This document shows positions 32,625 through 41,728 of a stretch of DNA of 64,000 nt, piece by piece. The DNA is taken from assembly GCF_002149965.1 (NCBI RefSeq), contig NZ_MSQB01000024.1, forward strand, positions 1-64,000, in the 5' to 3' direction. Within the stretch, counting starts at the first letter, position 1. Each line of letters begins with the position of its first letter. Source of the DNA: Novosphingobium panipatense (GTDB lineage Bacteria > Pseudomonadota > Alphaproteobacteria > Sphingomonadales > Sphingomonadaceae). The position numbers and the translations under genes were made by a program. The notes under the pieces are model-generated. The model saw nothing but the letters and a program-made list of their open reading frames with translations. It was not told the origin of the DNA and ran no database searches.

Positions 32625-34562
32625 TCACCCCATTTTCTTGATAAGCCACCCGAAATTACCGCCTCCGCGCGAGACCATGCCCTGGATCACCAGCTGCTGC
32701 GTCGCCTGGGGTCGGCCCTGTCCATCGACCCAGAGCGAATCCTCCAGCGTCACTTCGCCCGCGCTGCTGCGGAATTGCCAGAGGCTGCCGTCGGGCAGGG
32801 CCATTCCGGCGCCCTGGCCGTCCTCGGTCAGCAGCACTTCGACCTGGGGGCCGAGGTGGAAGCGGATGGCGAAGCCCACTTTGCCGCGCTGGCCCTTGCG
32901 CCCGGCAGGGATCAGCACGTCTTCGCCGCGCAGCTCGCTGCCGTCGTCGCGCAGGATCAGGATGCGGCGGTGGGTGAGGCCGTAGCGCGCCTCGTAGCCG
33001 TTGTGGCTGGCCTCGATCCGGGTGGCGTTGCCGCCGTTTTCCTGCACCAGCGTCTTGCGGTCGATATCGACTTCGCTGACGCCGCCGCCGATCGCGCCGT
33101 TGATGAGGACGGCGGTGGAATTGGCATCGTCCAGCGTCAGGGTCGAATGGGCGGCCGTGGCGCGCAGGCCCTGTTCGAGGCGCACCGGCACCAGGCCGCC
33201 GCCGCTGGCCGAGCCGCCGCAGTTGACGATCAGGCGGTGGCCGGAATGCGACATCTCGAACGCCAGCGTGGAGGCGCAGCCGTAGCGGGCATGGGCCGGG
33301 AGCGGCGGCGGCGCGGTATCGAACTGGAGGATGGACTTGTGGGCGAGCACGCGCTGGTAGCCCCACTGGCGCACTTCGCGCAGCGGACGGGTGCGCACGC
33401 CGGTGGCCTTGACGAGAGCATTGACGTCCTCGCCGTCGACCGCCCAGCCGCCTTGCCAGGATCCCAGCGAGCCGTCGCCATGAGTCAGCGCGAGCAGCGG
33501 CGGCACCAGCAGTTCGATCACCCGCTCCACCGCGCGGGGCGCATCGCGGCGGGTGGCGTGATAGCAGTTGCGCAGCCGTACGAGCAGCGCGATCGCCTCC
33601 ATCTGCGCCAGCGGGCTGCGCGAAAGCACGCCGCCGTCGTCGCCGATCAGTTCGCCGAGCGCCTTGATGAGCCCGGCCTCGCCATAGAGGCGGCGCGGGC
33701 GTCCCTCCGGCAGCAGCAGCCCGGCGGCGACGATCGCGCTCCACCCGGCAACGGCGGCCAATTCGTCCTCGGCGCGGCCGACATGGCGGTCCAGCCAGCG
33801 GGCGGTTTCGGAAATATGCGCAAGGGTGCGGTTGCGCAGCGCTTTCTCGCCCGAGAGGATCAGCGGGGCGTGGGCCAGCCAGTTCATCAGCCGCGCGCCG
33901 GTATTGCCGACATCCCAGGCCGGGCCCTTGCCGGGCTTGGCGGGGGGCTTGGGATTGGCCTGGAGCCAGGCGGTGAGAATGCGCTCGGCCACGCCGATGC
34001 CCTGTTCGCGCGGGGCGCAGGCTTCGAGATCGGTCAGCCAGGAGAAGCTGTGGACCACGCGCTCCAGCGGCGGCGTGACGCGGGAGGGTCCGGCATAGTC
34101 GACCTGGGCGATCGCGGTCTTGGCGCCGTGGATCAGGAAGTGCCCGGCCCTGAGCGCCGTTCCCGCCGCGGCATGGCCGGGCAGGGTATTGCTGACGGTG
34201 GCCAGCAGGCGGGTGCGCGCCTTCTTGCCCATCGGCGCGGACAGCACCGATCCGGGAATGCCCAGCCGATAGGCGAAGCGGATCAGCCGCTCACCCGGGC
34301 CGACCGAGGGCGGCGAGAAATCGGCCAGTGCCAGCGCCCGGCTGCCGTCGATCTGGGCGACTTCCTGCGGTTCCGCGCGCGGCGGCAGGAAGTCGGCATC
34401 GTGGAGGTCGGACGCGAAAGCGGTGATGTCGGTAGTGGTGATATCGGGGGCCGTGATATCGGGATGGCCGGGCTCGGCACCGAAAACGGTTGCATCCTGG
34501 AGGGCCGGAGATCCGCTAACGCTTTGATTCAAGGCAGCCTCCTCGCGCCCGTCCCGTGACAT
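32625..34562 (-). CDS. Heparinase II/III-family protein
   Basis: A 645-residue protein with the alpha/alpha-toroid plus beta-sandwich layout of heparinase II/III-like polysaccharide lyases. Typical blocks are LMNWLAHAPLILSGEK, YGEAGLIKALGELIGDDGGVLSRSPLAQMEAIALLVRLR and the C-terminal CGGSASGG...HSTLTLDDANST..HNGYEARYGLTHRR region. A position just before purH in the same direction is a conserved arrangement in alphaproteobacteria. The substrate is unknown. The first 60 residues are low complexity, with a DNA tandem repeat encoding DIT units. Confidence 0.82.
   Translation of the reverse strand: MSRDGREEAALNQSVSGSPALQDATVFGAEPGHPDITAPDITTTDITAFASDLHDADFLPPRAEPQEVAQIDGSRALALADFSPPSVGPGERLIRFAYRLGIPGSVLSAPMGKKARTRLLATVSNTLPGHAAAGTALRAGHFLIHGAKTAIAQVDYAGPSRVTPPLERVVHSFSWLTDLEACAPREQGIGVAERILTAWLQANPKPPAKPGKGPAWDVGNTGARLMNWLAHAPLILSGEKALRNRTLAHISETARWLDRHVGRAEDELAAVAGWSAIVAAGLLLPEGRPRRLYGEAGLIKALGELIGDDGGVLSRSPLAQMEAIALLVRLRNCYHATRRDAPRAVERVIELLVPPLLALTHGDGSLGSWQGGWAVDGEDVNALVKATGVRTRPLREVRQWGYQRVLAHKSILQFDTAPPPLPAHARYGCASTLAFEMSHSGHRLIVNCGGSASGGGLVPVRLEQGLRATAAHSTLTLDDANSTAVLINGAIGGGVSEVDIDRKTLVQENGGNATRIEASHNGYEARYGLTHRRILILRDDGSELRGEDVLIPAGRKGQRGKVGFAIRFHLGPQVEVLLTEDGQGAGMALPDGSLWQFRSSAGEVTLEDSLWVDGQGRPQATQQLVIQGMVSRGGGNFGWLIKKMG
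34423..34467 (-). repeat. 15-bp tandem repeat (3 copies) encoding DIT units
   Basis: Three units starting at 34423, 34438 and 34453, each with a GTGATATC-like core. On the minus strand they encode PDITA-PDITT-TDITA near residue 35 of the heparinase-like protein. Confidence 0.8.
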
Positions 34563-34613
34563 GTCCCCGGCAGGAAGCGCCGGAAGCCCTCCTGTGTTCC
34601 CGGCCTTCCCGTT

Positions 34614-35276
<663 letters not shown>

Positions 35277-35528
35277 GGTAAAGAACGGTACTCCTCGATG
35301 CGAAGGATAGGGCACCAGATATTGGGGGTACAAGCGCAGGCCGCCCGTTTTCCACACGCCATATGGAGGAGGTCCCGTAATTCCGCCGGGCCGCGGGGGA
35401 ACGGGATCGGGTTTGAGGGCTGGTGTGAGACATTGTGAATTGCTAATTCAGAGTGCATTCACGGCCGGGATGGCAGTGCGGCGCCGGTATTTCATGGACT
35501 TGTGCCGTGATGCATGATGGAAACGGAG

Positions 35529-36038
35529 ATGATGTTGAAGTTCCCCAAGGTGCCCGCGATGGTTGCAGCCGGGCTCGCCGCCCTGGCGGTTACGGCAACG
35601 GTATCGACGCCTGCCGCGGCCCAGTATCGTGACGAGGTCCGCAACGACATGAGCCAGTGCCGCTCCGGTGGCGGTCCCGCAATCATGGTTACCGTGGACG
35701 GGATCAAGTCGTCCGAAGGGCGGATGCGTGTCCAGTCCTACCGCGCCACGTCGGCCGAATGGCTCGCCAAGGGCAAGTGGCTGAAGCGGATCGAGGCACC
35801 GGCCAAGGCGGGGACGATGACGTTCTGCGTGCCGGTTCCGGCCTCGGGCACATACGGCATCGCCGTGCGCCACGACGTGAACGGCAACGGCAAGACCGAT
35901 CTCGGCTCCGACGGCGGCGCGATGTCGAACAATCCTTCGATCAATATCTTCAACCTCGGCAAGCCGAGCTACACCAAGGTCGGCGTGCCGGTGGGCCATG
36001 AGGTGAAGTCGATCCGCATCCAGATGCGCTATATGTGA
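35529..36038 (+). CDS. DUF2141 family exported protein
   Basis: About 169 residues. A signal peptide (LKFPKVPAMVAAGLAALAVTATVSTPAAAQ) precedes a DUF2141-type beta domain with IMVTVDGIKSSEGRMRVQSY, FCVPVPASGTYGIAVRHDVNGNGKTDLG and NIFNLGKPSYTKVGVPV. The DVNGNGKTD segment looks like a calcium-type acidic loop. Family function is unknown. Possible starts are 35514, 35529 and 35532; I use 35529 because CGGAG lies just before and the signal peptide follows directly. Confidence 0.8.
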   Translation: MMLKFPKVPAMVAAGLAALAVTATVSTPAAAQYRDEVRNDMSQCRSGGGPAIMVTVDGIKSSEGRMRVQSYRATSAEWLAKGKWLKRIEAPAKAGTMTFCVPVPASGTYGIAVRHDVNGNGKTDLGSDGGAMSNNPSINIFNLGKPSYTKVGVPVGHEVKSIRIQMRYM

Positions 36039-36087
36039 GGCAGGGCCGAACGGGACTTGTAGTGCGAACTCCGGGCTAACGGAAATA

Positions 36088-36116
36088 CGTCATCCTGAAA
36101 CAAGTTCAGGATGACG
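36088..36116. terminator. 12-bp dyad of a common sphingomonad type
   Basis: A perfect stem CGTCATCCTGAA/TTCAGGATGACG around ACAAG. It lies between the convergent DUF2141 gene and the MobA-like gene, so it probably acts as a shared terminator. Similar dyads are frequent between genes in sphingomonads (knowledge, not checked here). Confidence 0.65.
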
Positions 36117-36134
36117 GGATCGCTAATTGAAGCC

Positions 36135-36890
36135 TTAGTCCCGTCGTGCCAGGATCGCGCGGGCATCCACGAGGTCGGAGGGCTTGTCCACATCGACGGC
36201 GGCAAGCCCGTCGCGCGCCGCGACGAGGCGGGCCTTGAGGCCGATCTTCGCGCCCAGCCTTGCCAGCGCGGCGGAAAGCCTGAGGCGGCCCAGCGCGTAG
36301 CTTGCGAGCATGCCCAGGCCTAGCCGCGCGGCGATGCGCCAGGGGCGCTTGCGATCAGCTTCGACCAGCTTCCACGTCTCGATCGCGGCTTCGGCGTGCG
36401 GGGTCTTCAGCAGGAAGAGGTTGCAGCCCGACCAGTGGCCGTCGGCAAAGCGCAAGTAGGTGCGCCGCGATCCCGGCATGGCCTGCTCGATCGCCTCGCG
36501 CCGTGCCAGCAGGACCGCGACGTCGGCATCCTCGGGGGTGTCGTCCAGAAAGTCCCGCACCCATTGGCCGCGCAGCAGGGCGTGGTCGGAAGTCGTCACC
36601 AGCATCGGCGCGCCGAGCCGGGCGAAGCCCGCCGCTACGCTGGCGCTGGGACCCGCCTCGGCGGGTATCGTTTCGCAGCCGAGCAGTTCGGCGAGGGCCA
36701 GGACCGCAGGATCGTTGGCGACGACCGCCAGCCGCGCGATTCCGGCATCGCGCAGGGCCTGGACGACATGGGCGAGCATCGGCTTTCCCTCCAGTTCGAC
36801 CAGCGCCTTGTGGCTGAGGCCTTCCGCCGCCGCGACCGGATCGGGCGCGCCGGGGCGGGATCCTGCGAGAATCAGGGCTGCGGGCATCAT
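36135..36890 (-). CDS. MobA-like NTP transferase
   Basis: A 251-residue nucleotidyltransferase of the NTP_transf_3 (MobA/IspD-like) fold. The nucleotide-binding start is ALILAGSRPG, with KALVELEGKPMLAHVVQALRDAG, the metal-binding Asp in LVTTSDHALL, and a C-terminal DGLAAVDVDKPSDLVDARAIL. The extra segment RPWRIAARLGLGMLASYALGRLRLSAALARLG is not seen in MobA itself and is typical of proteins acting on lipid or sugar phosphates. The start ATGATG overlaps the stop of the upstream Tam41-like gene (ATGA). Substrate unknown; context suggests an alcohol or sugar phosphate. Confidence 0.75.
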   Translation of the reverse strand: MMPAALILAGSRPGAPDPVAAAEGLSHKALVELEGKPMLAHVVQALRDAGIARLAVVANDPAVLALAELLGCETIPAEAGPSASVAAGFARLGAPMLVTTSDHALLRGQWVRDFLDDTPEDADVAVLLARREAIEQAMPGSRRTYLRFADGHWSGCNLFLLKTPHAEAAIETWKLVEADRKRPWRIAARLGLGMLASYALGRLRLSAALARLGAKIGLKARLVAARDGLAAVDVDKPSDLVDARAILARRD

Positions 36891-37816
36891 GCGGGTCGGC
36901 GCTCCATCGCCTTCTTCGCGCGCCAGACATGCCAGAGCACGCCGGGTGCGGACAGCACGGGATGTCGTTCGCGCCAGGGGGTAATGGCCACGGGGACGCC
37001 GGTGTGGCGTTCGATCTTCCACGCGGCGTAGCGGGCCGCGCCTTCGAAAGTGGTCGAGGCTTTGAGCAGGCGCAGGACGTTGTAGGGCTTGCCCAGCCGC
37101 TGGCGGCGCTTCCACCAGGCCAGGGTGCGGCTGCGCTCGCGCGGGGAAAGCTGCGGGCGCAGGCTGCCGCTGGGCAGGCGTTCGAAAGCGATGTCGTCGG
37201 CCGTGAGGGCGAGCGGTAGCAGGCCGCCGAAATGCTCGCGGTTCACCGAGAGGATCGAATCCTCGCGTCCGGCCTTTTCCACCCGGAATTCCGCCGCGTA
37301 AGTGGCGCGGAACAAGGCGCGCCAGTAATCCTCGGAAGTGCCCGTTTCCGGACCGAGCGCCACGGCCAGCCGGGCGGCGGTGCGGGCAGCGCCGGATACG
37401 GCGGAGGCGACACGGCCAAGCGCGGCTTCGTCACGCTGCCAGGCAATCCCGCTCGGCTGGACGAAGCGGGCCCAGATCGTGGTATCGAGCAACTCGCCCG
37501 CAGCGGCGGCGCGGAAGGTTTCGAGCGACATGGTCGCCACTTTGGCGCGCAGCGGCACGCCTTCGAAAGTCCACTCATGATAGCTGACGCGCGGCCAGAT
37601 CTTCTCGACCTGCGGGCCTTCGGTGAGGACGTAGAAGTCCAGCACGCCTTCGAGCGATCCGGTGCGCAGGTTCGAGCCGTAGAACAGCACGGCCACGGTA
37701 TTGACCGCCATGGTATCATTGGCAGCAAGCGCGAGCCGCTGCGCGAAAGCGCGGACTTCGGGCACGACGGCGCGTTGCAGCGCCTGGCTTACGCGCCCTT
37801 CCAGATCTTGGGTCAT
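36887..37816 (-). CDS. Protein resembling Tam41-type phosphatidate cytidylyltransferase
   Basis: A 309-residue protein that databases would likely call hypothetical. Its order of blocks resembles mitochondrial Tam41/Mmp37. These are a nucleotidyltransferase-like YGSNLRTG near residue 46 followed by an Asp (EGVLDFYVL, D60), then LRAKVATMSLETF, TTIWARFVQPSGI, and later YWRALFRATYAAEFRVE...SILSVNREHFGGLLPLAL. Tam41 makes CDP-diacylglycerol from phosphatidate and CTP. Neighbours are a lipid-kinase homologue and a CDP-alcohol phosphotransferase, which fits. This is recognition by eye, without an alignment. ATG 37816 chosen; the longer frame lacks a ribosome site. Confidence 0.5.
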   Translation of the reverse strand: MTQDLEGRVSQALQRAVVPEVRAFAQRLALAANDTMAVNTVAVLFYGSNLRTGSLEGVLDFYVLTEGPQVEKIWPRVSYHEWTFEGVPLRAKVATMSLETFRAAAAGELLDTTIWARFVQPSGIAWQRDEAALGRVASAVSGAARTAARLAVALGPETGTSEDYWRALFRATYAAEFRVEKAGREDSILSVNREHFGGLLPLALTADDIAFERLPSGSLRPQLSPRERSRTLAWWKRRQRLGKPYNVLRLLKASTTFEGAARYAAWKIERHTGVPVAITPWRERHPVLSAPGVLWHVWRAKKAMERRPA

Positions 37817-37901
37817 GTCGTCATGCTCGGGCACCGGCCGCCTGAAATCAAGCGCCGGTGCCATGTTTCGTCAAAAAACGAGTTCGCAGGAACCCTGGGA
37901 A

Positions 37902-38948
37902 TCAGGGGACCACGAAGGTCAGCTGAGGCCCTTCCTCAAGCACGTAGTTGCCACCAGGGAAGGACTCGCCGTCGAGAATGAACGAGCCGCCAAGTTCCAG
38001 ATCCACCGCGCTGGCGCTCAGGCGATGGGTGCCGCGGCGTTCCAGGAACTTGCCGCCCAGACCGAAATAGAGGATCGCGGGCAGCAGGGCGATGATCCAG
38101 CGCACCGGCCAGTCGATCACGCCCAGCTTCATGCCGGGTGCGACGTGGCGACCGAAGGGGCGCGCGCCGAGCGGGAACTTCTCGAACGTGGTGGCGACGG
38201 CCATGAAGCGTTCGTCGGCGTGGCCCGAGCCTTCGTAAGGAAGGTCGCGGCCGGTATGACGGTCGATCAGGCGCATCGGCGTGCAGGAACGCCAGGGATT
38301 GCCCTTGCGGCCGAACAGCGTCTGGAAAATGCTCCAGAGCACACTCAGGCCGACCGCGAAGCTGTTGAAGGCGCCGCGGCGATGCGCTTCCTGCCCGGCC
38401 TCGGTGGCAAGCGAGAAGGCGCCGGTGCCGAGGATGAAGCCCTGAACACTGCCGCTGCTGGCGTCCCGCGACGAGATGCGCAGCGGACGGCGGGTCACGG
38501 TCTTGCCCTTGTGCGCGGCGGCCATGGCTTCGGTGAGCGACCAGTGGGTCGGCAGGCCGATGTCGATGGCGAGCGCATTGGTCTTGCCCTTGGGCAGGAC
38601 CATGAAGGTGGGCCATTCGTCTCCGAAGATCTCCGCGCCGCAGGTCAGCACGTCGCGCACGGTGCCGTCGCCGCCATCGACCACCAGGTAGTCGATGCCG
38701 CGGCGGGCGAAGCCGTCGAGCACGCCGAACAGTTCTGCGCGGGTGCGCGGAGTCTCTGTCAGGATGTTGGAGCAATCCGCCATCTCGGGCGCGTGGCCCT
38801 TGTTGCGATGGCTGCGGGGATTGCGGATGATGCCGACGAGGGGAACGGCGCGACCACGACGGGCCACGCGCGCCGGGCCGGTGGCCTTGCGCTTGCCTTG
38901 CTCACCGAAAGTCGGCAGCGTTTCGAATTCGTAGATGGTTCCGTACAC
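37902..38948 (-). CDS. Diacylglycerol kinase-family lipid kinase
   Basis: A 348-residue protein of the DAGK catalytic (NAD-kinase-like) family. LVGIIRNPRS near residue 40, the nucleotide motif VVDGGDGTVRDVL (GGDGT at 92-96), LPKGKTNALAIDIGLP and GFILGTGAFSLATEAG are visible. Family members phosphorylate diacylglycerol, sphingosine or related lipids. Its start is a GTG at 38948 with a weak ribosome site. The next gene, CDP-alcohol phosphotransferase, is divergent, so the two may share a regulatory region (38949-39120). Confidence 0.85.
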   Translation of the reverse strand: MYGTIYEFETLPTFGEQGKRKATGPARVARRGRAVPLVGIIRNPRSHRNKGHAPEMADCSNILTETPRTRAELFGVLDGFARRGIDYLVVDGGDGTVRDVLTCGAEIFGDEWPTFMVLPKGKTNALAIDIGLPTHWSLTEAMAAAHKGKTVTRRPLRISSRDASSGSVQGFILGTGAFSLATEAGQEAHRRGAFNSFAVGLSVLWSIFQTLFGRKGNPWRSCTPMRLIDRHTGRDLPYEGSGHADERFMAVATTFEKFPLGARPFGRHVAPGMKLGVIDWPVRWIIALLPAILYFGLGGKFLERRGTHRLSASAVDLELGGSFILDGESFPGGNYVLEEGPQLTFVVP

Positions 38949-39120
38949 GGAAGCCTATGTAGGGATCCCATGTGGAAAAATCATCAGGAAACATTCACTG
39001 ACACATTAAGGTTACAGTTGTATGGCGTTTTTACGCCACTTGCAAGTCCGGCAAAATCTGCCGCATTTTACGCAAGCGGCGCCGTTGCCTATGGCGAAGC
39101 GACGGATTACGGCCGGAAAC

Positions 39121-40275
39121 ATGGTCGAACATGACAATCTCCTTCCCGTCGCCACCATCGGCGTGAACCCGGTCAAGCTCTGGGGTCTGACAATGGCCGA
39201 ACGCGTCGCGCGGATCGCCCGCGCCAATGGCGCCCATCCTGATTCGTCCTCCCCGGGGAGGATCGCGCAAGGGCCATCCATCCTGTCGAATGCCGCTTTT
39301 GCGTGGGATCCCGCCTGGTTCAAATACGTCACATCGCGCAGCGGCATGGTGCTGACGCTCGGCGGCGTACCTGCGCTCGCCCATGCCGCCGACGCCGCCC
39401 AGGCCTCGCGAATCGCCGAGGCCATGGCTGCCGGCCGGCCGCTGGTCGACACCGCCGGCCTCGATGTCGTGGCCTATGAGAGCGGGCCGACGATCGAGAA
39501 CAAGCAGCTGCGCAAGCGCGAGACGCCGTTCCTGATGGCGCTCACCCCCGGATCGATCCGCACGATCGAGCGGGCCAGCTACTTCGGTGCCTACAAGGGC
39601 GTCACCGACGTGCTGACCAAGTACCTCTGGCCGGAATGGGCGCTGGTGCTGACGCGGATCTGCGCCAAGGCCCACATCACGCCGAACATGGTGACCGCCG
39701 TGGGCGCGGTGTTCTGCGTGCTGGCCACCGTGCTCTTCGCCTATGGCCATTACTGGCTGGGCATGGCGCTGGGACTGGCCTTCATGGTGCTCGATACCGT
39801 GGACGGCAAGCTCGCGCGCTGCACCATCACCTCGTCGGAATGGGGCAATGTCGCCGACCATGGCATGGATCTGGTCCATCCGCCGTTCTGGTGGTGGTTC
39901 TGGGCTACCGGCCTCGCCACCTGGAGCCTGGCTTATGACGATGCGACCTTCTGGTGGGTGCAGGGCGCGATTCAGGGCGGCTATGTGGTGCAGCGCCTGA
40001 TCGAGGGCCTGTTCATGAAGCAGAACGGGCTGATGCACATCCACGTCTGGCGCAAGTTCGACAGCCAGTTCCGCCTGATCACCGCGCGCCGCAATCCGAA
40101 CATGGTGATCCTGTTCGTGGCCATGTTGTTCTCGCGACCCGATATCGGCCTGATCGCGGTGGCCTGGTGGACGGCGATTTCCTGCCTCATCCATGCGGTA
40201 CGGTTGGTCCAGGCATGGATCGTCCGCGCGCGGGGCGGTACGATCACGTCCTGGCTTTCGGATGTGACCGTTTAG
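39121..40275 (+). CDS. CDP-alcohol phosphotransferase with N-terminal nucleotidyltransferase-like remnant
   Basis: A 384-residue membrane enzyme. The C-terminal half carries the complete CDP-alcohol motif: D228-G-x2-A232-R233-x8-G242-x3-D246-x3-D250, preceded by ITPNMVTAVGAVFCVLATVLF. About six hydrophobic helices follow. The first 170 residues have no membrane segment and resemble a worn sugar-phosphate nucleotidyltransferase domain of the kind fused to inositol-phosphate phosphotransferases. The CDP-linked substrate cannot be read off. An ATG at 39091 is an alternative start. Confidence 0.82.
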   Translation: MVEHDNLLPVATIGVNPVKLWGLTMAERVARIARANGAHPDSSSPGRIAQGPSILSNAAFAWDPAWFKYVTSRSGMVLTLGGVPALAHAADAAQASRIAEAMAAGRPLVDTAGLDVVAYESGPTIENKQLRKRETPFLMALTPGSIRTIERASYFGAYKGVTDVLTKYLWPEWALVLTRICAKAHITPNMVTAVGAVFCVLATVLFAYGHYWLGMALGLAFMVLDTVDGKLARCTITSSEWGNVADHGMDLVHPPFWWWFWATGLATWSLAYDDATFWWVQGAIQGGYVVQRLIEGLFMKQNGLMHIHVWRKFDSQFRLITARRNPNMVILFVAMLFSRPDIGLIAVAWWTAISCLIHAVRLVQAWIVRARGGTITSWLSDVTV

Positions 40276-40420
40276 AAATCCGCCGCAGGCGGATTTGCGG
40301 CACCGGCCCACGCCCCCACCCGACCTCCCACTCAGTGTATCCTAGATGGGAGGTCGGGTGGGGGCGTGGGCCGGTGCCGCATCAAAAATGCCGTTCAGGC
40401 ATTTTTCAAACAGACTCTTG
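40276..40420. repeat. Palindromic repeat element, copy D (full length)
   Basis: Three stems in order: AAATCCGCC/GGCGGATTT (40276-40284 with 40288-40296); a perfect 35-bp inverted repeat (40296-40330 with 40347-40381, 16-nt loop); and AAAAATGCC/GGCATTTTT (40384-40392 with 40398-40406). CAAACAGACTCTTGAG follows. The 35-bp arms equal those of copy A except one base. It lies between the CDP-alcohol phosphotransferase and HIT genes. Confidence 0.92.
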
Positions 40421-40431
40421 AGGAAACGACG

Positions 40432-40860
40432 ATGAACGCGACGATCGAGAAGTTCGGCTATCCGCATACGCTCGTCGCGGAATTCGCGCATTGGGTGGTG
40501 CTCGCCCGGCCTGCGCAGCCGACGCTGGGTTCGCTGGTCCTGGCGGCCAAGTCCGACGCAACGGCCTTCGGTGATCTTGCCGCGGAGGCGCATGCCGAGC
40601 TTAAGATCGTCACCGCCGCCATCGAGGCGGCGCTGGCGGAGGCGGTCGGCTATGCCCGGCTCAATTACCTGATGCTGATGATGGTGGACCCCCACGTCCA
40701 CTTCCACGTCATCCCCCGCTATGAAGGCGCGCGCGAGTGGCAGGGGCGCGAGTTCGTGGACTGCGGCTGGCCCAAGGTGCCCGATCTCGGGCATGCCGTG
40801 GCGCTGGAGGGCGACGAGTTGGCTGCGCTAGTGGCTTGGTTGAAAGGCGCGTTTGCCTGA
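40432..40860 (+). CDS. HIT-family hydrolase
   Basis: A 142-residue histidine-triad protein. The triad is HVHFHVIPRY (HxHxH), with LGSLVLAAKSDATAFGDLAAEAHAEL upstream. HIT proteins cleave nucleoside phosphoramidates or dinucleoside polyphosphates. The HIT start, MNATIEKFGYPHTLVAEFAHWVVLARPAQPTLGSL, is that of the Ap4A/FHIT-like alphaproteobacterial type. It starts 12 bases after the palindromic element. It may tidy up CMP/CDP-linked intermediates in this region, but that is inference. Confidence 0.85.
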   Translation: MNATIEKFGYPHTLVAEFAHWVVLARPAQPTLGSLVLAAKSDATAFGDLAAEAHAELKIVTAAIEAALAEAVGYARLNYLMLMMVDPHVHFHVIPRYEGAREWQGREFVDCGWPKVPDLGHAVALEGDELAALVAWLKGAFA

Positions 40861-40875
40861 TACGCGGTGCCCCGC

Positions 40876-40962
40876 CGAGGGGGCTTCGACAGGCTCAGCC
40901 TGAGCGGTTTTGAAAGCAGGTCGCTGAATTCCGCTCAGGCTGAGCCTGTCGAAGCCCCCTCG
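40876..40962. repeat. Perfect 32-bp inverted repeat between convergent genes
   Basis: Arms 40876-40907 and 40931-40962 are exact complements, separated by 23 nt. The arm contains GGGGGCTTCGACAGGCTCAG, a motif frequent in sphingomonad intergenic dyads. It separates the HIT gene and the LicC-like gene that converge on it, and likely serves as a two-way terminator. Confidence 0.92.
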
Positions 40963-40972
40963 ACGACCCCCC

Positions 40973-41728
40973 TCACCAGGTATCGGTCAGCTTCGTCGCG
41001 ATCTCGATATCGTTGAGGAAGTCGACTTCGGCCCAGTGCAGCCCCTCGATCGAGACGGTGCCGACCTTGCCGGTGGGCGCGATCGAATCGATCACCTTGA
41101 GATACCAGTGCTGGACGCCCTCGGGCGTGCGCATCGCCTGGCGGACGGTTTCGCGGAACAGGTCCGCGCCTTCGCCGCGGAAGGCCAGGAAGCCGATCGA
41201 TTCGGAGTTGGACTGCGCGGCGGTCAGCGTCTTGCCGATGTGGACCAGCCGGCCGTCGGCCTCGCGCTCCACTTTCATGTCGTCGCTGTCGTAGCCTTCC
41301 GCCTTCACGTCCACGGTGACGGTGATCGGCCAGGTCTTGCCCTCGGCGTCGGTCGCGCCCTGCTGCACCCGGTTGACGATTTCCTCCGAAACCAGGGTAT
41401 CGCCGTTGAGAATCAGGAAGTCGCCGCGCATCGCCTCGCGCGCGATCCAGCAGGAGCCGAGGTTGTCGGCCACCTTGAAGAACGGATTGAAGCGGATGTT
41501 GATCTCGACGCGGGGATCGTGAATCCCGCTCAGGTGCGCTTCCAGCATGTCGGTCATGAAGCCGGTGACGACGTCGATCCGCTTCACGCCCCCGCGCGCC
41601 AGCATCTCGATCTGCCATTCGATCAGCGACTTGCCGGAAAAGTCGATCATGCACTTGGGCCGCTCGGCCGTGAGCGGAAGCAGGCGCGAGCCCTGGCCGG
41701 CGCTGAGGAGGATGGCGTGTTCGATCAT
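40973..41728 (-). CDS. LicC-like sugar/alcohol-phosphate nucleotidyltransferase
   Basis: A 251-residue nucleotidyltransferase of the phosphocholine-cytidylyltransferase/LicC type (COG1213-like). The signature is LLSAGQGSRLLPLTAERPKCMIDFSGKSLI (GxGxR..PLT..RPK). The metal Asp lies in FLILNGDTLVSEE, and the C-terminal SIEGLHWAEVDFLNDIEIATKL places a second acidic pair. LicC activates phosphocholine with CTP; related enzymes activate inositol or sugar phosphates. ATG 41728 chosen; 41764 would add 12 non-conserved residues. Divergent from the flippase gene. Confidence 0.82.
   Translation of the reverse strand: MIEHAILLSAGQGSRLLPLTAERPKCMIDFSGKSLIEWQIEMLARGGVKRIDVVTGFMTDMLEAHLSGIHDPRVEINIRFNPFFKVADNLGSCWIAREAMRGDFLILNGDTLVSEEIVNRVQQGATDAEGKTWPITVTVDVKAEGYDSDDMKVEREADGRLVHIGKTLTAAQSNSESIGFLAFRGEGADLFRETVRQAMRTPEGVQHWYLKVIDSIAPTGKVGTVSIEGLHWAEVDFLNDIEIATKLTDTW

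Noticed and set aside
30651..34559. A 1302-codon plus-strand frame over purH and the heparinase-like gene
   Set aside because: The longest shadow in the window but no domain is visible, and both minus-strand genes have full family motifs.
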